Origin: Rhodobiaceae bacterium UBA7378
GTDB taxonomy: Bacteria; Pseudomonadota; Alphaproteobacteria; RS24
NCBI GenBank assembly: GCA_002469805.1
Contig: DKNW01000024.1
Location: 514 to 24,701, forward strand
Reading direction: 5' to 3'
DNA length: 24,188 nt
The position numbers and the translations under genes are program-made. The first letter of the stretch is position 1. Every line of letters begins with the position of its first letter. Below the pieces are notes generated by a model that saw only the letters and a list, made by a program, of their open reading frames with translations, did not search any database and was not told where the DNA came from. Shown piece by piece: positions 8,057-15,939 of the stretch.

Positions 8057-8518
8057 ATGGCCGATATCCTGTTCTATCATCTGGAGCGCCAGACGCTTGA
8101 ACAGGTTCTCCCGCGTCTGGTGCAGGCGTCGCGCGCGCGCAACTGGCGTGTTGTCGTCAAAGCCGGATCACCGGAACGCGTGCAAGCACTGAACATGCAT
8201 CTATGGACGTGGCAGGATGATGTTTTCTTGCCCCATGCGGCGGCGGGAGACGCACGGTTTTCGCCATTTGCCGCGGACCAACCCATATGGCTTACCGATA
8301 CTGATGACGTGCCAAACGATGCGCAGGTGTTGATGCTAGTCGATGGCGCGCGGCACGAAAACTTGTCGGAATTTGAAAGATGTGTGTTCATTTTCGATGG
8401 TAATGACGAGATCGCTCTAGCAACGGCCCGCGCCGATTGGACACGGTTGAAAGCCGATGGATTTGAATTGACCTACTGGCAGCAATCGCCGGAAGGCAAG
8501 TGGGAAAAGCGCGGTTAG
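8057..8518 (+). CDS. holC: DNA polymerase III subunit chi
   Basis: Chi links the clamp loader to single-stranded-DNA-binding protein. The 153-residue product is close to the 147 residues of the E. coli subunit and starts with a typical MADILFYHLERQTLE. It carries the expected conserved blocks: the LWTWQDDVFLPHA region (about 49-61), the QPIWLTD motif (about 75-81), VDGARHENLSEFERCVFIF (about 94-112) and a C-terminal WQQSPEGKWEKR tail. It starts 2 nt after pepA, an arrangement widespread in alphaproteobacteria, which supports both the call and co-transcription. No separate ribosome binding site stands out, so coupling to pepA termination is likely. Confidence 0.93.
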   Translation: MADILFYHLERQTLEQVLPRLVQASRARNWRVVVKAGSPERVQALNMHLWTWQDDVFLPHAAAGDARFSPFAADQPIWLTDTDDVPNDAQVLMLVDGARHENLSEFERCVFIFDGNDEIALATARADWTRLKADGFELTYWQQSPEGKWEKRG

Positions 8519-8527
8519 TCCCTATGC

Positions 8528-8556
8528 TTGCTCTTCGACGATCGGCACCGTATAAG
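8528..8556 (+). promoter_or_regulatory. Candidate promoter for ndk
   Basis: TATAAG at 8551-8556 (5/6 to the -10 consensus) lies 17 bp after TTGCTC at 8528-8533 (3/6 to the -35 consensus), in the 73-bp gap between holC and ndk. It would start transcription about 30 nt before the ndk ATG. The gap is larger than the pepA-holC junction, in keeping with a separate promoter. Weak -35, so tentative. Confidence 0.35.
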
Positions 8557-8591
8557 GCGGAAAGTTTCGCTAATAATTGAGGAATCATTCA

Positions 8592-9014
8592 ATGGCTATT
8601 GAACGCACTTTTTCCATCATCAAACCTGATGCCACTGCACGCAATCTGACCGGCAAAATCGTTGCGCGCTTTGAAGATGCCGGTTTGCGCATTGTCGCTT
8701 CCAAGCGCATTCATATGACCCGCGAACAGGCCGAAGGGTTTTACGGTGTTCACAAAGAACGTCCGTTTTTCAATGATCTTGTGTCCTTCATGATCTCAGG
8801 GCCGGTCGTTGTTCAGGTTCTGGAAGGCGATGACGCCATTGCCCGCAATCGCGAAATTATGGGTGCAACCAACCCAGCTGATGCGGCTGACGGCACCATC
8901 CGTAAAGACTTTGCGGAAAGCATTGAGGCAAATTCTGTCCACGGATCCGATGCGCCGGAAACCGCTGCCGAAGAGATTAAGTTTTTCTTCACAGACGCCG
9001 AAATCGTTGGTTAG
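8592..9014 (+). CDS. ndk: Nucleoside diphosphate kinase
   Basis: Ndk transfers the gamma phosphate from ATP to nucleoside diphosphates through a phospho-histidine intermediate. The 140-residue protein has the normal length and begins with AIERTFSIIKPDA. The active-site histidine is His117 in NSVHGSD, the same number as in E. coli. The nucleotide-binding region GATNPADAADGTIRKDF (about 91-107) is intact. ATG 8592 is supported by GAGGA at 8579-8583 with 8-nt spacing. The frame is open 15 nt further upstream, but that extension would cover the ribosome binding site. It is convergent with purN, with 33 bp between stops and no clear terminator hairpin. Confidence 0.97.
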   Translation: MAIERTFSIIKPDATARNLTGKIVARFEDAGLRIVASKRIHMTREQAEGFYGVHKERPFFNDLVSFMISGPVVVQVLEGDDAIARNREIMGATNPADAADGTIRKDFAESIEANSVHGSDAPETAAEEIKFFFTDAEIVG

Positions 9015-9047
9015 TTGGCGGGTATATTTGCCGTTTAGCTGTCTCTT

Positions 9048-9641
9048 TTAGGGCTGCTGGCTAGCGAGTTTCTCCAAAACGATATCTAATGCTTCGGGAT
9101 ACGCGACATGCTCTTGCGCCAGGACGCGCGTGGCGAGCGTGTCGGGTGTGTCGTCGGCGTGCACAGGTACGTGTTTTTGCACAATCACTGGCCCGTCATC
9201 CATTTCTGCGCGCATGTAATGCACCGAGCACCCATGTTGTTTTGCGCCATCATCAAGCGCCCGCTTGTGGGTGTTGAGGCCTTTATAGGCAGGCAAGAGT
9301 GAGGGGTGAATGTTGATTATACGGTTGTGCCAATGCGTTACAAATTCGGGCGTTAGCAGGCGCATGAATCCTGCAGCACAGATGAGGTCAATGCGCGCCG
9401 AGGCCAACGCTTTCTGCATGTCGGCTTCAAAATCTTCGCGTGTATCATAGGCCTTGTGGTCGATTACGGCGCAGGGAATGTTTGCACGCGTGCAAAGCCC
9501 GATGCCACCAGCTTCAGGGCGGTTGGAAACACCCAGAACAAATTGGCCCGGGACGTCCGGTTTTGCCAAATGTTGCGCCAGCGTTTCCATATTGCTGCCG
9601 CGGCCGGAAAACAGAATGGCAACCCGAACCGGTTTGCTCAT
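9048..9641 (-). CDS. purN: Phosphoribosylglycinamide formyltransferase
   Basis: PurN transfers a formyl group from 10-formyl-tetrahydrofolate to GAR, the third step of purine synthesis. The 197-residue product carries the phosphate-binding SGRGSNMETL (12-21). The catalytic residues are Asn110 and His112 in NIHPSLLPAYKG and Asp148 in EMDDGP, each offset by four from E. coli Asn106, His108 and Asp144. Its ATG overlaps the purM stop by four bases (ATGA, 9638-9641), indicating translational coupling in a purM-purN operon whose products act two pathway steps apart. Confidence 0.97.
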   Translation of the reverse strand: MSKPVRVAILFSGRGSNMETLAQHLAKPDVPGQFVLGVSNRPEAGGIGLCTRANIPCAVIDHKAYDTREDFEADMQKALASARIDLICAAGFMRLLTPEFVTHWHNRIINIHPSLLPAYKGLNTHKRALDDGAKQHGCSVHYMRAEMDDGPVIVQKHVPVHADDTPDTLATRVLAQEHVAYPEALDIVLEKLASQQP

Positions 9642-10723
9642 GGCCTGATATACCCCGTAAAACTAACCTGTGCGTCTCCGGCATGTTTGAGATACCCGAT
9701 GCGAAACACCGTTTCACCGGTGCTTGTGAGGTGTGTCGCAACCGCGTCGGCGCTATCGGCGGCGATTACGGCGATCATGCCAATGCCGCAATTAAACGTC
9801 CGCAACAGCTCATAGTCTTCAATGCCCCCCGTTTCTTGCAGCCAATTAAATACGGGCGGAAGCTGCCAGCTATCAAGATCAATATGGGCAGCGCAGCCAT
9901 CAGGCAAAATACGCGGTAGGTTTTCTTGAAAGCCGCCACCGGTAACATGCACCAGTCCCTTGATGCCACCGATTGTGCGCAGCGTCTCCAGAACAGGTTT
10001 TACATAAATCCGCGTCGGCGTGAGCATCGCTTCGCCTAGAGTGTCGCCTGCGCTGAACGGGCTGTCGGCGTCCCATTGCAGGCCGGTCTGCTCCACAATT
10101 TTGCGTACAAGTGAAAAGCCGTTGGAGTGAAGTCCATTAGAAGCAAGCCCCAGCAACACATCGCCTGGTCCGATACTCGGCGCGGGCATTATTTGCGTGC
10201 GCTCGACCGCGCCAACTGAAAAGCCAGCTAGGTCATAATCCTTGGGCGCATAAAGGCCCGGCATTTCGGCTGTTTCGCCGCCGATCAATGCGCAACCGGC
10301 TTGCGTGCAGCCTTCGGATATACCGGCAATGACGTCACGCGCGCGCGCCACATCAAGCGTCGAGGTCGCAAAATAGTCGAGGAAAAATAGCGGCTCTGCG
10401 CCTTGCACAATAAGGTCATTGACGCACATAGCGACAAGATCAACACCCACCGTGTCGTGCTTATCGACGTCGATGGCAATCTTTAATTTCGTGCCGACAC
10501 CATCATTGGCTGCCACGAGCACAGGGTCTTTAAAATTGCAGGCGGCAAGATCGAAAAGGCCACCAAACCCACCGAGATCGCCATCCGCACCTGTGCGGCG
10601 CGTAGCTTTGGCGAGCGGCGCAATAGCCCTAACCAGCGCATTACCCGCTTCAATATCAACGCCAGCTTGTGCGTATGTCAGTGCGTTTTTTTGCGCGTTT
10701 GGTGCGTCTTTCCTGTCTGCCAT
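9638..10723 (-). CDS. purM: Phosphoribosylformylglycinamidine cyclo-ligase (AIR synthetase)
   Basis: PurM closes the imidazole ring of the purine nucleus, converting FGAM to AIR with ATP. The 361-residue product is slightly longer than the E. coli enzyme (345). Family landmarks are present: LTYAQAGVDIEAGN near residue 15, ANDGVGTKLKIA (about 72-83), the MCVNDLIVQGAEPLFFLDY block (about 99-117), GGETAEMPG (about 148-156), SNGLHSNGFSLVR and VHVTGGGFQENLPR. The ATG at 10723 has only a weak purine-rich stretch upstream. Its leader on the minus strand contains an 11-bp tandem repeat within 35 nt of the start codon. It is divergent from the DUF2066 gene across a 207-bp gap and overlaps purN downstream. 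Confidence 0.97.
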   Translation of the reverse strand: MADRKDAPNAQKNALTYAQAGVDIEAGNALVRAIAPLAKATRRTGADGDLGGFGGLFDLAACNFKDPVLVAANDGVGTKLKIAIDVDKHDTVGVDLVAMCVNDLIVQGAEPLFFLDYFATSTLDVARARDVIAGISEGCTQAGCALIGGETAEMPGLYAPKDYDLAGFSVGAVERTQIMPAPSIGPGDVLLGLASNGLHSNGFSLVRKIVEQTGLQWDADSPFSAGDTLGEAMLTPTRIYVKPVLETLRTIGGIKGLVHVTGGGFQENLPRILPDGCAAHIDLDSWQLPPVFNWLQETGGIEDYELLRTFNCGIGMIAVIAADSADAVATHLTSTGETVFRIGYLKHAGDAQVSFTGYIRP

Positions 10724-10733
10724 CTCTCTGCGG

Positions 10734-10755
10734 TGTCTTTCTGATGTCTTTCTGA
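10734..10755. repeat. Perfect 11-bp tandem repeat upstream of purM
   Basis: The unit TGTCTTTCTGA occurs at 10734-10744 and again immediately at 10745-10755 without a mismatch (TCAGAAAGACA on the purM strand), and a partial third copy follows. It lies 11 bp from the purM start codon, so it would be in the purM 5' leader or its promoter. Function is unknown. Confidence 0.8.
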
Positions 10756-10805
10756 TCTGTCAGTGCGGTTTTCTCCGCGTTGGAATCAGCCTTGTGCCGC
10801 TAATA

Positions 10806-10823
10806 TAGCGCGCCGACGCGCTA
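10806..10823. promoter_or_regulatory. Perfect inverted repeat in the purM / DUF2066 divergent gap
   Basis: TAGCGCG at 10806-10812 and its exact complement CGCGCTA at 10817-10823 flank a 4-base spacer (CCGA). It lies near the middle of the only sizeable gene-free stretch in the window. No T-run follows on either strand, so it is not a standard terminator. It could be an operator for a dimeric regulator or a short hairpin in a leader transcript. The rest of the gap shows no convincing promoter pair to me. Confidence 0.4.
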
Positions 10824-10930
10824 AAGTATCGTTCCTACTTCAGGTCAGCCTTGTTGCGAGGTTCGAAGTTGTTTTTACAGCATGTGTTTATCCGATTGCG
10901 GGCAAAAGCGCCCCGCGCTAGTGTCGGGCC

Positions 10931-11989
10931 ATGAACAAGCTCGCGCTCTTATTTTGCTTTGTTTGCGCTGGCCTACCGGCCATGGCGGGAAGCGTTTTCA
11001 ACGTCGATCGTATTTTCGTAGACACCAAGGCCGCCTCGGCTATCGAGGCCCGAGAAATCGCGGTGCGTGAAGGCCAGCTTGAGGCGTTGACGATTGTTTT
11101 GAAACGCTTGACGCCCGAGAATATCTGGCTCGCTCTGCCGTCCACCGATGCGATGGGTGTCGAGAACCTCGTTGAAGGCTTTCAAGTGTCAAATGAAAAA
11201 ACCGCCTCAAACCGTTATATTGCTGAATTATCGGTACAATTTAAAGCCAATGATGTGCTGGCCCTGTTGCGGGGCCGCAATATTGCGGTGACGACGAGCC
11301 AGAACAGACCCGCTCTTCTTCTGCCGGTATTGGAAGACGCTCAAGGCCTGCAGCTATGGGGCGACCATTGGTGGCAATCCGCATGGAAGCAGGAAGACCT
11401 TGAAAACAATCCCGCGCCCTTGGTCACGCCACTTGGCGACCTTGATGATACGATTATTGCGTCACCTGAAGATATTCTCATTGGTTCGCCGGAAAAGCTA
11501 AGTCAGCTAAACCAGCGTTACGGCACGCAGACGAGCATAGTGGCGCATGCGCTCGCTGATATTGAGGGGCAGCTAGGCGTGACTGTGTATATTTTCGGGG
11601 CCGAAGAGAGTGATGTTATCGTAAGAACATATCGCACCGACCAACCGCATACAACGATGGCCGCGTTTGCAACAAAAGAAATCCTAAATTTGCTAGCCGA
11701 ACGGTGGAAGCAAAGTGCTGGCGTGGTGTCAGATCAGGTAAACCAGATGCGCGTGCGCGCTGATTATGGATCGCTGGCGGCATGGACATCCATACAGAAA
11801 ATTCTCAGCGATTCGGATCTTGTGCAGCAACTTTCTGTCGTCGAAATGTCGGTGAATTATGCCTATTTGCGCGTAGCTTATATTGGCTCAGAAAGCCAGC
11901 TTGCGGCCAATTTCAAGCAGGCTGGTTTGCAGATAATTGAAACCACGGATGGCTGGCAGGTGACCCAGCAAGCGGAGCCGCAATCGTGA
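10931..11989 (+). CDS. DUF2066 domain-containing secreted protein
   Basis: Function unknown. The 352-residue product has a signal peptide (MNKLALL..., cleavage probably after PAMA at residues 16-19), so it should be periplasmic or anchored at the membrane face. What follows resembles the DUF2066 family: an N-terminal block with AREIAVREGQLEALTIVLKRL (about 40-60), a middle FQVSNEKTASNRYIAELSVQF block, and conserved LLLPVLEDAQG and LWGDHWWQSAWK stretches. The placement divergent from purM and directly before a PerM-like permease and hdaA is seen in many alphaproteobacteria. Its TGA overlaps the GTG start of the permease (GTGA), so the two are translated together. A role with the permease in the envelope is a guess from position only. 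Confidence 0.82.
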   Translation: MNKLALLFCFVCAGLPAMAGSVFNVDRIFVDTKAASAIEAREIAVREGQLEALTIVLKRLTPENIWLALPSTDAMGVENLVEGFQVSNEKTASNRYIAELSVQFKANDVLALLRGRNIAVTTSQNRPALLLPVLEDAQGLQLWGDHWWQSAWKQEDLENNPAPLVTPLGDLDDTIIASPEDILIGSPEKLSQLNQRYGTQTSIVAHALADIEGQLGVTVYIFGAEESDVIVRTYRTDQPHTTMAAFATKEILNLLAERWKQSAGVVSDQVNQMRVRADYGSLAAWTSIQKILSDSDLVQQLSVVEMSVNYAYLRVAYIGSESQLAANFKQAGLQIIETTDGWQVTQQAEPQS

Positions 11990-13020
11990 AACTATCAGTA
12001 TTTTCGCTAACCGCGCTTGGGCTGATTGCGGTTTTAATATTCGCGTTGGTCCAGCTGTCAGACATTCTATTGCCGTTTGTTCTGGGCTTCACCCTGGCCT
12101 ATTTTCTCGACCCGCTCGCGGACCGTTTGGAAAAAGCAGGCCTGCCGCGTATTGCCGCGACAAATATCATCACCTTCGCTTTTGGAGGCGCGGTGCTCTT
12201 TGCGCTGGTTTTCGGCCTGCCGACGCTGGCCGCCGAGCTGAGTGCCATGGTCGAGCGTTTTCCGGCCTATGCCGCACGCCTCGAAATCTGGATGTCAGAA
12301 AACAAAATTCTTAACGACAATCCTGATGCCGTGAACGCCGCCCTTGAAGCGCTGCGCGCCGGCGCACAGAAATTTGCCGGCGATATTTTAATGCAGGGAT
12401 TGTCCATTCTTAACGTGCTGGCGCTGGTCGTCATTACACCGGTGGTGGCGGTTTATATGCTGAATGATTGGGACACGATGGTGGCCCAGATCGACCGGTT
12501 GCTGCCGCGTGCCCATGCTACGCAGCTGCGCTCACTCGCGGTGCAAATCGACGAGATCCTTGCAGGTTTTGTGCGCGGGCAAATCTCGGTATGCCTGTTA
12601 TTGGCCGTGTTCTATGCCGCAGGGTTATCACTCACAGGACTAGATGCAGCCATTTTAGTTGGCGTGACTGCGGGCCTTACGAGTTTTATTCCATATGTCG
12701 GTGCCGTGTTTGGCGTGGTTCTTGGCTTGCTCATGGGACTGGGCCAGTTTGGGTTGGATTATCTCGCTCTGCCCCAAATTGCAGGCGTTTTTCTTGTCGG
12801 GCAATTCGTTGAAGGCAATTTGCTGACGCCGCGTCTGGTTGGCGATCGTGTGCGTTTGCACCCGGTGTGGATTATTTTCGCGCTGTTGGCGATGGGCAAT
12901 CTATTTGGGTTTATCGGGTTGCTGCTCGCTATACCCGTTGCCGCTGCCGCTGGCGTGCTGGTGCGAAACGGGGTCGATTTTTACGCACGCGCATATGTCG
13001 AAAGCTCGGAGGAAGAGTGA
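11986..13020 (+). CDS. AI-2E / PerM family inner-membrane permease
   Basis: This 344-residue polytopic membrane protein has about seven or eight hydrophobic segments: two near the N-terminus (about 4-42), one at about 58-80, one at about 143-163, and a cluster from about 203 to 330. The pattern of a long soluble loop between the third and fourth segments and a tightly packed C-terminal half is typical of the AI-2E transporter (PerM/YdgG/TqsA) superfamily. GLTSFIPYVGAVFG and VEGNLLTPRLVGDRVRLHPVW are family signatures. Members export varied or unknown substrates, so autoinducer-2 transport should not be assumed. The start is GTG at 11986, overlapping the DUF2066 stop. The TGA overlaps the hdaA ATG by one base (TGATG). 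Confidence 0.88.
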   Translation: MKLSVFSLTALGLIAVLIFALVQLSDILLPFVLGFTLAYFLDPLADRLEKAGLPRIAATNIITFAFGGAVLFALVFGLPTLAAELSAMVERFPAYAARLEIWMSENKILNDNPDAVNAALEALRAGAQKFAGDILMQGLSILNVLALVVITPVVAVYMLNDWDTMVAQIDRLLPRAHATQLRSLAVQIDEILAGFVRGQISVCLLLAVFYAAGLSLTGLDAAILVGVTAGLTSFIPYVGAVFGVVLGLLMGLGQFGLDYLALPQIAGVFLVGQFVEGNLLTPRLVGDRVRLHPVWIIFALLAMGNLFGFIGLLLAIPVAAAAGVLVRNGVDFYARAYVESSEEE

Positions 13021-13721
13021 TGCCCGAGCAGTTGCCGTTGACCCTTCCGGTTCGCGCGGCATTGGGACGTTCTGACTTTATCGTTGGCCCGTGTAATGCG
13101 CGCGTGGTTGACCGCATTGATGCTTGGCCGCAATGGTCGGATCCGGTTCAGTATATTTATGGACCTGTCGGGTGCGGTAAGAGCCATCTGGCAACGGTTT
13201 GGCTAACGCGTCATTCGGGTCAACTTGCCGATGCAGCGAGTTTGTGCCTCACCAATGGTCCGGCCCATGACTGGCTTTCCAGTTCGACAGTTGATACGAC
13301 AGCTGGTGCGGGGCTTGTTGTTGATGGACTGGAAGCCCTTACAGCCGAGGGTGAAGAGGTTTTGTTTCACATCGTCAACCATGCGCGAGCTCATAATCTA
13401 TTTGTTTTACTTCTGGCTCGGCAAGGCCCGGCGCAGCTTACCCTGCATCTTCGCGATTTGCGCTCACGCCTCACGGCAATGGACGCGCTCGCCTTCGGGC
13501 AACCCGATGACACATTACTGTCAGCTTTGTTCGATAAATTGTTTCGTGACAGGCAATTGGATGTCGCGCCGCGCGTCATTCAATATCTGGTGACACGCGT
13601 GGAACGCAATTTCCATGATGTGACAAAGCTTGTGGCACGTATCGATCATCTGTCGCTGTCACGCCAGCAGGCAATCACCATTCCGCTTGTTAGTGAAGCA
13701 ATGACAAATCTCACTTCATAA
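13020..13721 (+). CDS. hdaA: DnaA regulatory inactivator HdaA
   Basis: HdaA is a DnaA-related AAA+ protein that, with the DNA-loaded sliding clamp, stimulates ATP hydrolysis by DnaA to prevent re-initiation. With the ATG at 13020 the product is 233 residues and starts with a clamp-binding motif, QLPLT at residues 4-8. That position confirms the start over the open frame upstream. The Walker A loop GPVGCGKSH lies at 48-56. The Walker B strand is LVVDGLEAL with Asp102 but no second acidic residue, as in some Hda proteins. The probable arginine finger is Arg150 in LRSRL. No helix-turn-helix domain follows, which separates it from DnaA. The start codon overlaps the permease stop. No good separate ribosome binding site is seen. 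Confidence 0.9.
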   Translation: MPEQLPLTLPVRAALGRSDFIVGPCNARVVDRIDAWPQWSDPVQYIYGPVGCGKSHLATVWLTRHSGQLADAASLCLTNGPAHDWLSSSTVDTTAGAGLVVDGLEALTAEGEEVLFHIVNHARAHNLFVLLLARQGPAQLTLHLRDLRSRLTAMDALAFGQPDDTLLSALFDKLFRDRQLDVAPRVIQYLVTRVERNFHDVTKLVARIDHLSLSRQQAITIPLVSEAMTNLTS

Positions 13722-13765
13722 GGCATTGTTGAGTAAATATTTTAGTCAGTTTGGGAATAAAATTT

Positions 13766-15922
13766 ATGTCAGGTAAAAAATCCAAACATATTCCGCATGA
13801 GCATTACGGATATAGCCAGAAAGAGCGCTTTATTAACCGCGAGCTTTCATGGCTGGCCTTCAATAAGCGGGTATTGGAAGAAGCGTCTAATCCGCACCAT
13901 CCAGTGCTGGAACGCTTGCGGTTTTTGTCTATTTCCGCGAGCAATCTCGATGAGTTTTTCATGGTGCGCGTTGCGGGCCTTGTCGGACAGACAAATGCTG
14001 GCGTTGAGGTTAAAAGCCAAGACGGGCTGACACCCGCCCAGCAGCTGGAAGAAGTGACAAAGTACGCTAATGCGCTGATGAATGACCAGCAAAGTGTTTT
14101 AACCACGGTTTTGGCGGATTTACGCGATGCTGGCATTTATGTGCATGAGGAAAACGAACTGACAGGCGATCAAACGGCCTGGCTGGAAGATTATTTTTTG
14201 CGCCAGGTGTTGCCCGTTCTGACGCCGCTGGCTATTGATCCAGCGCATCCATTTCCGTTTATTCCAAATCTTGGCTTTGCGCTGGCTTTGCAACTAAGTC
14301 GAAGGAACGATAATAACCGAATGAACGCGTTACTGCTCATTCCCCAACAGCTTGATCGTTTCATCTTGCTGCCGAAGGAAAGTGGAAGTTCTGAGTTACA
14401 TTTTGTACGTCTCGAAACCCTTATATCCCTGTTTATTGAGCGCACTTTTCCCGGCTATACGGTGTTGGGGAAGGGCGTGTTTCGTATTATCCGCGATAGC
14501 GATATCGAGGTTGAAGAAGAGGCTGAAGACCTTGTCCAGCTCTTCGAAAGCGCGCTGAAACGCCGACGCCGCGGTTCGGTTATTAGATTAAAAATCGATG
14601 CCGCCATGCCAGAGTCTCTGAGACGTCTCGTGATTGAAGAGATGGAAGTCGATTCTCAAAGTGTGGTTATTGTCGAGGGGCTTGTGGGGCTGGCGCAGAC
14701 AGTGCAGATCGTCGGTCACGGCTCGACAGAGCTGAAATTCAAACCCTTTAGCGCGCGCTTTCCAGAGCGCATCCGTGAACATGGGGGGAATTGTTTTTCG
14801 GCCATCGATGCCAAGGATATTTTGGTGCATCACCCGTATGAGAGTTTTGATGTCGTCGTACAATTCATCCGGCAGGCGGCCCAGGATCCTGACGTGGTGG
14901 CGATAAAGCAGACATTGTACCGAACGTCTGAAGATAGTCCGATTGTTAAGGCCTTGATCGAAGCGGCGGAGCTGGGTAAGTCCGTGACCGCATTGGTGGA
15001 ACTAAAAGCAAGGTTCGACGAAGCGGCTAATATCCGTCTGGCACGCGATATGGAACGCGCCGGGGTGCAAGTGGTATTTGGGTTTTTGCAACTAAAAACC
15101 CACGCCAAGGTGAGCCTCGTGGTGCGCCGCGAAAGCGGCAGTATGAAAACCTATGTGCATTTAGGCACAGGCAATTATCACCCACAAACGGCGAAGGTGT
15201 ACACTGACCTTTCTTTGTTTACCTGCGATGATGATATTGCGAGCGATGCGGCGCAAGTTTTCAATTATTTCACCGGATATGCCGAACCGGTAAACCTGAA
15301 AAAAATTGCCATGTCGCCGCTTACCTTGCGGCCGTCAATCATGGGATGCATTGAACAGGAAATCGAACACGCCAAAGCCGGGCGCCCGGCAGCGATTTGG
15401 GCAAAAATGAACGCATTGGTCGATCCGCGGGTCATTGATGCGCTTTATGATGCATCAGCCGCCGGTGTGCAGGTCGACCTTGTGGTGCGGGGTATTTGCT
15501 GCTTGCGCGCAGGCGTGCCTGGGTTGAGCGAGAACATTCGTGTGAAAAGTATTATTGGCAGGTTTCTTGAGCACTCACGCATTGTGTGTTTTGGCGGCGG
15601 GCATGGCTTGCCATCGCCGGAAGCTAAGGTTTTCTTATCGTCAGCTGACTGGATGCCGCGTAATCTGGATCGGCGCGTGGAGGTGTTGATGCCGATTTCG
15701 AATGCGACTGTGCACGCGCAAGTGTTAAATCAGATTATGGAAATTAATCTGGCTGATAATGAGCAAAGCTGGGTCATGCAACCCGATACGACATTCGCCC
15801 GTTGCATGCCCGAGGACAAGGAAGCGCCGGTAAACGCGCATGAGTATTTTATGACCAATCCCAGTCTTTCAGGCCGGGGGACAGGCAAGAAGAACAAAAA
15901 GGCGAAATCTGCCAAAGCATAG
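13766..15922 (+). CDS. ppk: Polyphosphate kinase 1
   Basis: PPK1 polymerises the terminal phosphate of ATP into inorganic polyphosphate, usually at the membrane. The 718-residue product has the four-domain layout: an N-domain beginning ERFINRELSWLAFNKRV (about 21-37), a middle domain, and two phospholipase-D-like C-domains. The autophosphorylated histidine is His446 in LKTHAKVSL and the second catalytic histidine is His603 in FLEHSRIV. Their separation of 157 residues equals that in E. coli (435, 592). ATG 13766 follows GGGA at 13753-13756. A TTG at 13751 is in frame but less likely. The 44-bp gap after hdaA has no terminator. ppx follows after 17 nt. Confidence 0.96.
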   Translation: MSGKKSKHIPHEHYGYSQKERFINRELSWLAFNKRVLEEASNPHHPVLERLRFLSISASNLDEFFMVRVAGLVGQTNAGVEVKSQDGLTPAQQLEEVTKYANALMNDQQSVLTTVLADLRDAGIYVHEENELTGDQTAWLEDYFLRQVLPVLTPLAIDPAHPFPFIPNLGFALALQLSRRNDNNRMNALLLIPQQLDRFILLPKESGSSELHFVRLETLISLFIERTFPGYTVLGKGVFRIIRDSDIEVEEEAEDLVQLFESALKRRRRGSVIRLKIDAAMPESLRRLVIEEMEVDSQSVVIVEGLVGLAQTVQIVGHGSTELKFKPFSARFPERIREHGGNCFSAIDAKDILVHHPYESFDVVVQFIRQAAQDPDVVAIKQTLYRTSEDSPIVKALIEAAELGKSVTALVELKARFDEAANIRLARDMERAGVQVVFGFLQLKTHAKVSLVVRRESGSMKTYVHLGTGNYHPQTAKVYTDLSLFTCDDDIASDAAQVFNYFTGYAEPVNLKKIAMSPLTLRPSIMGCIEQEIEHAKAGRPAAIWAKMNALVDPRVIDALYDASAAGVQVDLVVRGICCLRAGVPGLSENIRVKSIIGRFLEHSRIVCFGGGHGLPSPEAKVFLSSADWMPRNLDRRVEVLMPISNATVHAQVLNQIMEINLADNEQSWVMQPDTTFARCMPEDKEAPVNAHEYFMTNPSLSGRGTGKKNKKAKSAKA

Positions 15923-15939
15923 GGAGGCGCAAGGTAGAC

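Noticed and set aside
9015..9047. Possible terminator between ndk and purN
   Set aside because: Only a three-base GGC/GCC pairing is visible and there is no T-run, so it is below any useful threshold.
9440..9919. Open frame of 159 codons on the plus strand over the purM-purN junction
   Set aside because: Antisense to two well-supported enzymes; composition is typical of a shadow frame.
12867..13019. Upstream extension of hdaA into the permease gene
   Set aside because: The clamp-binding motif QLPLT must sit at the N-terminus, which fixes the start at 13020.
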